A DNA stretch of 48,870 nucleotides from Aeriscardovia sp. Lineage in GTDB: Bacteria > Actinomycetota > Actinomycetes > Actinomycetales > Bifidobacteriaceae. A program made the translations under genes and the position numbers. The notes beneath the pieces were generated by a model that was not told the origin of the DNA, did not search any database, and was given only the letters and a program-made list of their open reading frames with translations. Every line of letters begins with the position of its first letter. The stretch's first letter is position 1. Positions 41,629 through 47,992 of this stretch are shown piece by piece. The stretch spans positions 1 to 48,870 of the forward strand of contig JAFNPO010000100.1 of the NCBI GenBank assembly GCA_017386585.1, written 5' to 3'.

Positions 41629-42014
41629 CCATCGCGGCAAAAGGCGCCGTGCGAAAAGCCGTCGTCAGCACCTTGGAGCGCATCGGCCGGGGCTCGTGCG
41701 CGGAGATCGAGCGGCGTAGTGACATCGCCGACGGCGGTTCTCGTGCCGCGCTGTGGGCCTTGCACAAGGATGACCTGGCGCACATCACCGCATGGGAGCG
41801 CTCGACGGAGAAGTCGGCACCCGCCGCCGTGTGGGTGCTGGGCCCCGGGCAGAACGCGCCTCGGCCCGCGCCGAAGCCTCGCGCCTCTCGTGGGTACGTG
41901 GCGAAGTACAGTCCGTTCTCGGACGGTGAGCGTACCGTTGATCTGCCGATGGACTACCCGGTAAAGTCGGTGTTTGTTGGTGGGGTGAACCCCTGGACTG
42001 GAGGTGTTGCGTGA
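41625..42014 (+). CDS. Winged-helix-like DNA-binding protein
   Basis: 129 residues from the ATG at 41625 (ATGA overlap). VRKAVVSTLERIGRGSCAEI then ERRSDIADGGSRAALWALHK is a helix-turn-helix pattern, followed by a wing with HITAWERSTEKSAPAAVWVL. It shares this plan with proteins at 30012 and 38763. The C-terminus (PFSDGERTVDLPMDYPVKSV) is extended. Likely a regulator. Confidence 0.65.
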   Translation: MTIAAKGAVRKAVVSTLERIGRGSCAEIERRSDIADGGSRAALWALHKDDLAHITAWERSTEKSAPAAVWVLGPGQNAPRPAPKPRASRGYVAKYSPFSDGERTVDLPMDYPVKSVFVGGVNPWTGGVA

Positions 42015-42238
42015 ACTGGGTCTTCGTTTTCATCGCGTTCACGGCCCAAGGCGCCGTGGTCGAGAAGGTGCACATGGACAGCGCGAGCATCTGCGCGGCC
42101 TACGGCTAGGGGTACTCGTCCAGGGTGGAGTTGCGGGTCGCCCATGTGCAGGTGGCCCAATGCGTGTCGCTGCGCAGCGGTGCGGTGATCCCCGTGGGGC
42201 CGGTGGGTAAGCGGCCTGTTGGGAAAGGGTTGGTATGA
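42011..42238 (+). pseudogene. Small ORF interrupted by an in-frame amber codon
   Basis: A GTG at 42011 overlaps the previous stop (GTGA). The frame reads NWVFVFIAFTAQGAVVEKVH, then ends at TAG (42107-42109) after 32 codons. It then continues open for 43 codons (GYSSRVELRVAHVQVAQCVS) to a TGA at 42238. The composition before and after the amber is alike, so this is probably a 75-residue gene with one nonsense change. Readthrough or a sequencing error are alternatives. TAG is used as a normal stop elsewhere in the window. Confidence 0.5.
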
Positions 42239-42328
42239 GCACACCTCCGTGGGGCTCATTGGGGTGACGTAAGACTATCGCAGAGTTTAGGTGTACGCAA
42301 CAGTTTTTTCGCGTTGGCCGATGGGTGG

Positions 42329-42357
42329 TTGTGAGCGATTGCGCAATAAGCTAGAAT
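42329..42357 (+). promoter_or_regulatory. Predicted promoter of the Lar-like gene
   Basis: TTGTGA, a 17-bp spacer and TAGAAT give a start of transcription at about 42364, the A of the ATG of the next gene. The spacer contains the palindrome ATTGCGCAAT (42338-42347), and TTTGCGCATGTGCGAAA lies over the start. This suggests a repressed promoter making a leaderless mRNA. Confidence 0.6.
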
Positions 42358-42363
42358 TTGCGC

Positions 42364-42603
42364 ATGTGCGAAATAACTTTATCACCCTGCCCCTTCTGCG
42401 GGGGTGCGCCTTCCGAACGGCTGGGCCACAACCCTGGCGGTGGTTTCGGCCCTGACCCAGTGGACGTCTTCTCGGTCTGCTGTAACCCCTGCGGTGTGCG
42501 CTTTGTCGTGTCCAACTGGCCGGGCCACGTCACCGAAGACCAAAAGGCGGCCGTCCGCGCGAAGTGGAACCATCGTGCACAAACACAGAAAGACCCTTCC
42601 TAA
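42364..42603 (+). CDS. Lar-like restriction alleviation protein
   Basis: 79 residues from the ATG at 42364. SPCPFCGGAPSERLG with VCCNPCGVRF forms the zinc ribbon typical of the Lar family, and VRAKWNHRA is the family's usual C-terminal helix. Lar of the Rac prophage relieves type I restriction, and phage homologues are widely annotated this way although few are tested. No ribosome site precedes the ATG; the promoter position predicts a leaderless transcript. Confidence 0.75.
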   Translation: MCEITLSPCPFCGGAPSERLGHNPGGGFGPDPVDVFSVCCNPCGVRFVVSNWPGHVTEDQKAAVRAKWNHRAQTQKDPS

Positions 42604-42872
42604 TGGCCCGCAAGAACACCCCGAAGACACCCCTGCTGGCCGTCCTGCGCCAGTTGGAGACCGACGACAAGCGCGACGAATTCGCGGGGCTCGCCGGCAC
42701 GTCGCGTCTGTACCTCTACCAGTTGTCGATCTGCAGCCGCCGCTCGTGCCGCGCTGACCTCGCCAAGCGGATCGCCGATGCCTCGGTGGTCATGCACGAG
42801 AAGTACGGCACGCAGGTGCTGACGCTGGAGGTCATCTGCTCGATGTGCGCTGAGTGCGAGGTTGCGCCATGA
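42603..42872 (+). CDS. Cro/YdaS-like helix-turn-helix regulator
   Basis: 89 residues from the ATG at 42603, sharing one base with the previous stop (TAATG). RDEFAGLAGTSRLYLYQLSI, then CSRRSCRADLAKRIADASVV is a Cro/CI-type helix-turn-helix like that of YdaS-family proteins. A Cys-containing C-terminus follows (ICSMCAECEVAP). This is the best candidate in the window for a lysogeny or early-gene regulator that could act at the nearby palindromes. Confidence 0.65.
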   Translation: MARKNTPKTPLLAVLRQLETDDKRDEFAGLAGTSRLYLYQLSICSRRSCRADLAKRIADASVVMHEKYGTQVLTLEVICSMCAECEVAP

Positions 42873-43264
42873 CCAACACCGACACCCGCCCCCAGTTCGA
42901 AGACGCCTGCTGGGCCCACTACCAGGGGCTGAAGGCGCGAGGCTGGTCGCACCCGGAAGAGGGTGATCCGAACAGCCGGGAGGCCCTGTTCTGGCGCGAA
43001 GCGAACGGCCAGTACGGCGTCCGGCAGATCGAGGCAGCATGGCGGGGGTGGTTGATGCGGGAGGCGGCCGAGGGTTGGGTAGAACCCGGCGGTTTCGGTC
43101 TCGGCACTACGGTGGACATCATGCTGACCGACGGCAGCGTGCTGTGCGGCTGCATCCCGCAGATGGACGGTGACCTCTGGTGGCACGGGGCCGACACGGG
43201 CGCGAAGTTCATCGACCCGGTGTACACCAGCATCCTGAAGTGTCGAGTGTCGCAAAACGTTTAG
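42869..43264 (+). CDS. Accessory protein with phage small-module motif
   Basis: 131 residues from the ATG at 42869 (ATGA overlap). FEDACWAHYQGLKARGWSHP, then ALFWREANGQYGVRQIEAAW is a module often found in phage accessory ORFs. The C-terminal part (TTVDIMLTDGSVLCGCIPQM) is a beta-barrel-like segment. Function unknown. Its last codons overlap the -35 region of the next promoter. Confidence 0.65.
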   Translation: MTNTDTRPQFEDACWAHYQGLKARGWSHPEEGDPNSREALFWREANGQYGVRQIEAAWRGWLMREAAEGWVEPGGFGLGTTVDIMLTDGSVLCGCIPQMDGDLWWHGADTGAKFIDPVYTSILKCRVSQNV

Positions 43265-43289
43265 TGTTTTTGCGCAAACGCGATATACT
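43261..43289 (+). promoter_or_regulatory. Predicted promoter of the RNA leader and primase operon
   Basis: TATACT at 43284-43289 is a strong -10; the matching -35 at 17 bp is TTAGTG, which is weak. The spacer holds the perfect palindrome TTTGCGCAAA (43269-43278). Start of transcription is predicted near 43296, so the transcript begins with the leader's first complementary segment. A weak -35 with a spacer palindrome suggests regulated or activator-assisted use. Confidence 0.55.
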
Positions 43290-43295
43290 GCACGC

Positions 43296-43380
43296 CGCCA
43301 GCCAGAATTCCCCGTCACCCGCAGAGCCGCACGGTGGGGGCCTGACACCCCCATTTTTGCGGATGGGGTACAGGCTGGCG
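43296..43380 (+). ncRNA. C4/P4-CI-like antisense RNA leader (candidate)
   Basis: The predicted transcript starts with CGCCAGCC (43296-43303). A hairpin-forming segment (CACC...GGTG), a terminator hairpin and GGCTGGCG (43373-43380) follow. That last segment is complementary to the first one and also to CGCCAGCC at 43421-43428 in the next gene. Three mutually complementary segments around an early terminator match the logic of P4 CI RNA (seqA, seqB, seqC) and P1 C4 RNA. The local text (GAGCCGCACGGTGGGGGCC, GGGGTACAGGCTGGCG) also resembles C4-family leaders from memory. The end points are approximate. Confidence 0.45.
43335..43358 (+). terminator. Intrinsic terminator/attenuator inside the RNA leader
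   Basis: TGGGGG, a seven-base loop and CCCCCA are followed by TTTTT. The site is about 40-60 bases after the predicted transcription start and before any gene. It could end a short RNA of roughly 60 bases or act as an attenuator controlled by the flanking complementary segments. Confidence 0.7.
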
Positions 43381-43398
43381 CTCCGTCAGGTCTCCACC

Positions 43399-43713
43399 AT
43401 GCGGCGCCTTGCAGAAAGGTCGCCAGCCTTGTTCTCTCCTACCAAATTCCCCTGTACCGCCTGGTACGTCACCGCTTCGCTGAACGTGAAGCAGTTGTCT
43501 GTCTGCGGTGTCTATCCTGGCTCCATCAAGGGATACTTCAACTGCGACAAACCGTCGCTCCTGCACCAGGGGGGCCTGTTCGCCACGCGCGATGAGGCCA
43601 TTGCCGAGGCCGAGCGCAAGCTGGAAAAGATGCACGACGCCTACGTGCGCGCGGGCCAGCGCTGGACGAAGGCGCGTGAAACCGTCTCCAAGCTGAAGGG
43701 CGGTGCGGCATGA
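43399..43713 (+). CDS. Leader-coupled hypothetical protein
   Basis: 104 residues from the ATG at 43399 (AGGT upstream); an in-frame ATG at 43363 is possible. The start lies between GGCTGGCG and CGCCAGCC, so a 9-bp RNA stem can mask it. The protein has PTKFPCTAWYVTASLNVKQL, FATRDEAIAEAERKLEKMHD and a basic helical C-terminus (GQRWTKARETVSKL). Function unknown. In the comparable P1/P4 leaders the first genes include ash, icd or eta, but this sequence does not match what I recall of those. Confidence 0.6.
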   Translation: MRRLAERSPALFSPTKFPCTAWYVTASLNVKQLSVCGVYPGSIKGYFNCDKPSLLHQGGLFATRDEAIAEAERKLEKMHDAYVRAGQRWTKARETVSKLKGGAA

Positions 43714-43964
43714 ACATCGAACAGGTCGCAATCTTCATCAGGGTCGATGGGCGAACCACTCTTGCACCAATCGACCCGAACATGGCTGAGGCTTTCGTGG
43801 GGATGCTCAGTGCGTTCCAGACCGGGACGCCCAAAGAAACGAAGCTGGTTGTACTGCCAAAACACACTGTAAAACAACTGGGCGCCATGACCGCAGCGCT
43901 TGCTCGTGAGATCGCCTTGCGCCAGCAGAGCAAGCAGAAGAAAGCCGAAAGCCCCCAAGGATGA
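43710..43964 (+). CDS. Small hypothetical protein
   Basis: 84 residues, ATGA overlap on both sides. NIEQVAIFIRVDGRTTLAPI, then KLVVLPKHTVKQLGAMTAAL: a short beta segment and a helical C-terminus with a Lys-rich tail (RQQSKQKKAE). Lies directly before the primase/helicase and is probably translationally coupled to it. Function unknown. Confidence 0.65.
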   Translation: MNIEQVAIFIRVDGRTTLAPIDPNMAEAFVGMLSAFQTGTPKETKLVVLPKHTVKQLGAMTAALAREIALRQQSKQKKAESPQG

Positions 43965-46537
43965 CCGACCATTTTCGCAACCATGGCCGGGCGCTGCTCG
44001 CCAACGGCTACCTGATCGTCCCCATCCGCAAGGGCGAAAAACGCCCAGCAATCTCTGGCTGGCAAAAGGCCCGCCTCGGCATGGAGGACCTGACCCGCTA
44101 CCCTGACCACGGGGTGGGTGTGCTCTGCGGCCAGGGGGCGCACCCCATCGTCGGCGTGGACATCGACGTGAGCCACCCGGTCATCGGCCCTGCGCTCATC
44201 GCCTGGTGCCGCCGCAACCTCGGTGATGGGGCCGAGCGTGTGGGGGCCGCGCCGCGCATCCTGCTGGCCTACCGCGCAGACAGCGCCGGCTGGGCCAAGG
44301 GCGCCTCGGTGCAGTTCTTCGACCCCACGGACCCCACCAAGCCGTCCGGCAAGGACAACCACCAGCAGGTGGAAATCCTGGGCCTGGGCCAGCAGTTCGT
44401 AGCCTACCACGAGCACCCGGACACCGGCCGCGACTACCAGTGGGTGGACCTGATGGGAGGGCTGGAGTCGCTGCGCGCCTCTGACCTGCCTGTCGTGACC
44501 GAGAAGCATGTCGCTGCGCTGCTGGCCGAGGTGAGCCGCCTGGTGCGCACCACCCCCGGTGTGACGGTGGTGGGCTCGGCCGAGTCGCCTGCCATGCGCA
44601 GCTCCAGCGACGCCGATGACCTGATGAGCTTGGTGGCCCGTGTGGGCATGTCCTTCGCCGAGGTTGAGCGCTGGATGTCGCACCTGGAGAACGACGGCGA
44701 CTCCTACGACCACTGGGCACACGTCGGCATGTCCCTGCACCACGAGTTCGCAGGCACCGAGCATGAGTCCGACGCGCTGGCGCTGTGGAAGGAGTACGGA
44801 GCACGCTCCAGCAAGGACGACCCCAAGCAGTACGACTACAAGTGGCGCTCGTTCGGCGGGGGCAGCGGTGCGCCCACCACGCTGCGCTGGTTGCTGAAAA
44901 TCTGCGGGCAGGCCAAGCGCGAGAAGGACCACGAAGGGCGCCGCGCCGCGCTGGACGAAGCCAAGGAACTGATCCAGTCGCAGACCGACAGCCTGAAGTT
45001 GGGCGGAAAGGAGGTGCTGGAGAAGCTGAAGCTGCTGATCCCTGACGACCCGCTGGTGCGCACGGAGATCATTGGCGCCTTCCAGGCGCGCTACAAGGCC
45101 CTGACCAAGACCAACATGCCCATCACGCAGGCGCGCGCCCTGCTGGTGGGACCACGGGCGGCCACGGTGCAGGCCAAGCGGCCCTTGACCGAGTTCGGCA
45201 ACGCCGAGCGCATGCTGGACCGCTACGGCGACGGCCTGATGTTCGTGCCCGAGGTCGGAACGTGGTTCATCTGGACCGGCGTCTACTGGCGCCGCGCGGT
45301 GGACGTGGAAATCGAGCATCTGGCGAAAGAGACCATCCGCGCCCTGGTCAACGAGGTCGAGGAACACGAGGAACGCGCCGAGTTCTTCCAGTTCTGCGCC
45401 CTGAGCCAGCAGGCCAGGATGGTGAGCAACATGGTCAAGCTGGCGTCCAGCGATCCGCGCGTCGCCGTGCCGGCTGCCGAGCTGGACAAGCACAGCCACT
45501 ACCTGGGCGTGCGCAACGGCGTGGTGGACTTGCGCACGGGCGCGCTGCTGCCCCCGGACCCAGACCTGCGCATCACCTTGGTGGCGGCCTGCGACTTCGA
45601 CCCTCGGGCCAAGGCGCCGGTGTTTGAGCGCACCATCTCCGAGGTGTTCTCGGGCGACGAGGACATGGTGGAGTACGTGATGCGCACCTTCGGGTACGCG
45701 CTCATGGGCACCCCCATCGAGGACATCATGTTCATCGCCTTCGGCAACGGGGCCAACGGCAAGAGCACCATCTTCAACGCCGTGCGCCAGGCGTTCGGCA
45801 GCTACGCCCGCTCGGCCGATGCCGCTTCGTTTGTGGCAGATGGTAATAAGGGGGGCGGGGGTGGCCCGCGAGAGGACCTTGTTCGATTGCGGGGGGCTCG
45901 TTTCGTCTATGTCAATGAGCCGGATGAAAACGGCGAGCTGCGTGAGGGTATGGTCAAGAGCATGACCGGGGGCGACACCATCACTGCCCGGGGCATCCAT
46001 GCCAAGCACAGCGTCGAGATGACCCCGACATGGGTGGTCTACATGCCGACGAACCACAAGCCGATCATCAAGGGCAACGACAACGGCATCTGGCGCCGCA
46101 TGGGCATGCTGCCGTTCGAGCGCAACTTTGAGAACGACCCGAACGTGCCCAAGGATGGAAAACGGAAGGAAAAACTCGCCCTGGAAATGGCCGGCATCCT
46201 TGCGCTGATCGTCAAGGCAGCCCTGCGGTATCAGAAGGACGGCCTCGTGCCGCCCAAGCGCGTTCTCGCGGCCCGCGACGCCTATCGGTCGCAGATGGAC
46301 CTCTTGGCCGAGTGGCTGGATGAGTGCTGCGACCTTGATCCTTCGGCCACGGTGTCGTCAAAAGAGCTGTGGGACTCGTGGGAAATGTTCGCTCGCGGTC
46401 GCGGATTGCTCAATTACATCCGAAGTAGCACCGCTCTATCGCGTCGGTTGGACACGAGATTTCCGCCAATCCGGGGGTCAGGCGGCGTGCGCTTGAGGTC
46501 TGGGTTACGCATAAAGGGTTCAGCGGACCTGTTTTAG
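43961..46537 (+). CDS. Primase-polymerase / SF3 helicase (D5-like, P4-alpha type)
   Basis: 858 residues. The N-terminal 190 residues are a prim-pol domain (IRKGEKRPAISGWQKARLG; metal ligands Asp67 and Asp69 in VGVDIDVSH). A PriCT-like segment follows at about 230-310 (FAEVERWMSHLENDGDSYDH to KWRSFGGGSG). The helicase has a D5-type N-domain and an SF3 core: Walker A FGNGANGKST near residue 600, Walker B RFVYVNEPDE, motif C VEMTPTWVVYMPTNH and an Arg finger region GIWRRMGMLPF. It should open the origin, prime and unwind DNA. Inverted iterons lie directly after its stop (TAG). Confidence 0.92.
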   Translation: MTDHFRNHGRALLANGYLIVPIRKGEKRPAISGWQKARLGMEDLTRYPDHGVGVLCGQGAHPIVGVDIDVSHPVIGPALIAWCRRNLGDGAERVGAAPRILLAYRADSAGWAKGASVQFFDPTDPTKPSGKDNHQQVEILGLGQQFVAYHEHPDTGRDYQWVDLMGGLESLRASDLPVVTEKHVAALLAEVSRLVRTTPGVTVVGSAESPAMRSSSDADDLMSLVARVGMSFAEVERWMSHLENDGDSYDHWAHVGMSLHHEFAGTEHESDALALWKEYGARSSKDDPKQYDYKWRSFGGGSGAPTTLRWLLKICGQAKREKDHEGRRAALDEAKELIQSQTDSLKLGGKEVLEKLKLLIPDDPLVRTEIIGAFQARYKALTKTNMPITQARALLVGPRAATVQAKRPLTEFGNAERMLDRYGDGLMFVPEVGTWFIWTGVYWRRAVDVEIEHLAKETIRALVNEVEEHEERAEFFQFCALSQQARMVSNMVKLASSDPRVAVPAAELDKHSHYLGVRNGVVDLRTGALLPPDPDLRITLVAACDFDPRAKAPVFERTISEVFSGDEDMVEYVMRTFGYALMGTPIEDIMFIAFGNGANGKSTIFNAVRQAFGSYARSADAASFVADGNKGGGGGPREDLVRLRGARFVYVNEPDENGELREGMVKSMTGGDTITARGIHAKHSVEMTPTWVVYMPTNHKPIIKGNDNGIWRRMGMLPFERNFENDPNVPKDGKRKEKLALEMAGILALIVKAALRYQKDGLVPPKRVLAARDAYRSQMDLLAEWLDECCDLDPSATVSSKELWDSWEMFARGRGLLNYIRSSTALSRRLDTRFPPIRGSGGVRLRSGLRIKGSADLF

Positions 46538-46545
46538 CCCTACAG

Positions 46546-46643
46546 AGTGACGCAAGTGACGCATTTTGCCCTTTTTTGACTTTTTCCACCTATGCGTAAA
46601 GAGAGTTTTGGAAAAAGCACCTAAATGCGTCACTTGCGTCACT
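46546..46643. other. Candidate replication origin: inverted iteron pairs
   Basis: Two perfect 21-bp arms (46546-46566 and 46623-46643) are inverted around 56 bases. Each arm contains two copies of GTGACGCA with a 9-bp period (46547, 46556; and TGCGTCAC at 46626, 46635). The centre is A/T-rich, with an inner 8-bp inverted repeat CTTTTTCC/GGAAAAAG (46580 and 46610). It lies nine bases past the primase/helicase stop. Iterons plus an AT-rich centre beside the initiator gene are the usual build of a phage origin. A transcription regulatory site or terminator is the alternative. Confidence 0.55.
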
Positions 46644-46680
46644 AACGGAGAAACTTGTAGACAAATTGCAGATTGGTTTT

Positions 46681-47151
46681 ATGCAGATTTTTGAACACGA
46701 CAAATTGCACTGTGTGATCAGAGCGAGTTTTCCGTACACCTCGGGTGTTTACGGATTGCTAGACCCGTTGTCAGGTGAGATTAGGTACGTGGGGTCAAGC
46801 GTTCGTATCGAGAAAAGGCTTTACACCCATCACCACAACATCGCCCCTAAAAATGCCCGGCCGTGTCAGGTTTGGATGGCACAGATGGTGCTGGCCGGAT
46901 GGGACATCAAAGCATGTCTTTTGGAGGAAGTAGCTTCGGCAATTCTGCTTGATCAGAAACGACGCAATGCCCATGAACGTGTTTGGATTGAGCACTTCAA
47001 CAATCTCGGTCAGGCCGATCTGAATGTGCAAATGGCACCAGTAGGGCATCCGAACGGCACCTCGCACCCGTACAAGGTGATGCGGGCTCACATCAATTAC
47101 CTGCAAGGTTTGCTGTCGGGCCACAACATCCCGTTCACACGGTTTGACTGA
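46681..47151 (+). CDS. GIY-YIG endonuclease
   Basis: 156 residues from the ATG at 46681; an in-frame TTG at 46666 is possible. SGVYGLLDPLSGEIRYVGSS is the GIY-YIG core (GVY and YVG), followed by RLYTHHHN and the catalytic Glu candidate in RVWIEHFNN. The C-terminus may bind DNA. The gene lies right beside the inverted-repeat region and has lower GC than its neighbours, consistent with a mobile homing endonuclease. Confidence 0.82.
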   Translation: MQIFEHDKLHCVIRASFPYTSGVYGLLDPLSGEIRYVGSSVRIEKRLYTHHHNIAPKNARPCQVWMAQMVLAGWDIKACLLEEVASAILLDQKRRNAHERVWIEHFNNLGQADLNVQMAPVGHPNGTSHPYKVMRAHINYLQGLLSGHNIPFTRFD

Positions 47152-47166
47152 AACGGAAAGACCCCC

Positions 47167-47634
47167 ATGGAACTGCGAAACACCACCCTCGATGACATCA
47201 GCGCCGTGATCGGCTTCAGCGCGACACTGCGTCTCGTGGCCTGGTTCGGTGACGGCAGCAACCTCTACGTGCCCATCGTGGCCGAGGAAGGCCACCTGCT
47301 GGTCCGCCTGCTGGGTCTGCCAGCCGCCAAGCGACTGTGTGAGGCATGGCCGGGCGAGCACCTGGCCGTACCCCGCCTGCGCGACCATGAGGACGACCTG
47401 CGCAAGCGCAGCGTGGCTCGGTTCATCGAGAAGGGGTTCGGCACCCGCGAGATCGCCGGGATGCTCAGGATCAGCGAGCGCCGCGTGCAGCAGATACTGC
47501 GCGAGCTGGAGGTGGCCGGACTGGTGCAGGTGGCGGGGCCTGCGCGCCGAGGTGTTGCTGTGAAAACTGCCGGGGAAAACCTCCAGGGACATTGGCCCCC
47601 TCCAACCGGGCTCCTGAAAAAACAGAGCGCATAG
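47167..47634 (+). CDS. Mor-like transcription regulator
   Basis: 155 residues. The N-terminal part (VIGFSATLRLVAWFGDGSNL, then YVP and LLVRLLGLPAAKRLCEAWPG) follows the dimerisation-domain pattern of Mu Mor/C activators; the C-terminal half carries ARFIEKGFGTREIAGMLRIS with ERRVQQILRELEVAGLVQVA, a helix-turn-helix. Mor-like proteins activate middle or late transcription. As the last rightward gene before the missing packaging genes it could be the late-gene activator. Confidence 0.75.
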   Translation: MELRNTTLDDISAVIGFSATLRLVAWFGDGSNLYVPIVAEEGHLLVRLLGLPAAKRLCEAWPGEHLAVPRLRDHEDDLRKRSVARFIEKGFGTREIAGMLRISERRVQQILRELEVAGLVQVAGPARRGVAVKTAGENLQGHWPPPTGLLKKQSA

Positions 47635-47801
47635 GCGCCCAGCAAAAGAGGGGTCCGTTTGAAAAATTGCACCCAATTTGGCCCACGAAAAAGGGCGGGC
47701 GATTTTGTGCATGAGAAAGAGGGGTGCCGATGTGCACGGAGCACAGGTCTCTACGGCACCGCCAGCAGACCACTCCAAGAAATACAGGGAAATCGGGGTC
47801 T
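47635..47801. other. Intergenic region with no convincing gene
   Basis: This stretch follows the Mor-like gene. It contains AAATTG-CACC-CAATTT as a small hairpin and the nested stem-loops at 47723-47760, but no ORF with a credible ribosome site and length. It could hold regulatory or packaging signals before the missing terminase genes. Confidence 0.4.
47723..47760. other. Nested inverted repeats
   Basis: GGTGCCG (47723-47729) pairs with CGGCACC (47754-47760), and inside it TGTGC (47731-47735) pairs with GCACA (47741-47745). This makes a compact two-part stem-loop in DNA or RNA. It could be a protein-binding site or a packaging signal; no T run follows, so it is not an ordinary terminator. 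Confidence 0.45.
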
Positions 47802-47846
47802 AGCGCTTATCCATAAAGCGTTGGTAGCTATCTGTTTTTTAGCAAA
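47802..47846 (+). repeat. Interspersed repeat copy 1 (AGCGCTTATCC type)
   Basis: AGCGCTTATCC, a short spacer, GGTAGCTATC and a final TTAGC make a unit of about 45 bases. Copy 2 at 47895 and an inverted copy at 48685-48726 share AGCGCTT, an AAGCG/AAGTG core and GCTATC...TAGC. From memory such elements are very common between genes in Comamonadaceae chromosomes, which would point to the host group. Confidence 0.7.
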
Positions 47847-47894
47847 GGTAAGACCCCAAGAGCAGCGTTGAACGCCAGGGTGTAAAAGACGGCC

Positions 47895-47940
47895 AGCGCT
47901 TATCCAACAAGTGCCGACAGCTATCTGTTTTATAGCAAAA
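47895..47940 (+). repeat. Interspersed repeat copy 2
   Basis: Same element as at 47802: AGCGCTTATCCAACAAGTG, then ACAGCTATC and TATAGC. GCTAT and ATAGC form a hairpin around an oligo-T loop. About 93 bases separate the starts of copies 1 and 2, and both have the same orientation. Confidence 0.7.
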
Positions 47941-47992
47941 ACCCGATTTGCCCACCACCAAGCAGTACCACCCCAATGGCCGCCCGCGTAGC

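Noticed and set aside
42107..42109. Amber codon recoding by the phage
   Set aside because: TAG ends the primase/helicase and the 30-residue gene at 22944 in normal places, and no suppressor tRNA was seen.
42235..42267. Ten-codon ORF MSTPPWGSLG overlapping the amber-split gene
   Set aside because: The ATGA overlap is tempting, but the product is too short and no function or conservation can be argued.
43538..46057. Minus-strand open frame of 839 codons
   Set aside because: It lies antisense to the primase/helicase gene, whose motifs are clear. The product is His/Val/Gly-rich with no domain pattern; long antisense frames are usual in GC-rich DNA.
47729..47818. 28-codon ORF with AGAGGGG upstream
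   Set aside because: It runs through the stem-loop and into the interspersed repeat, so its coding is unlikely.
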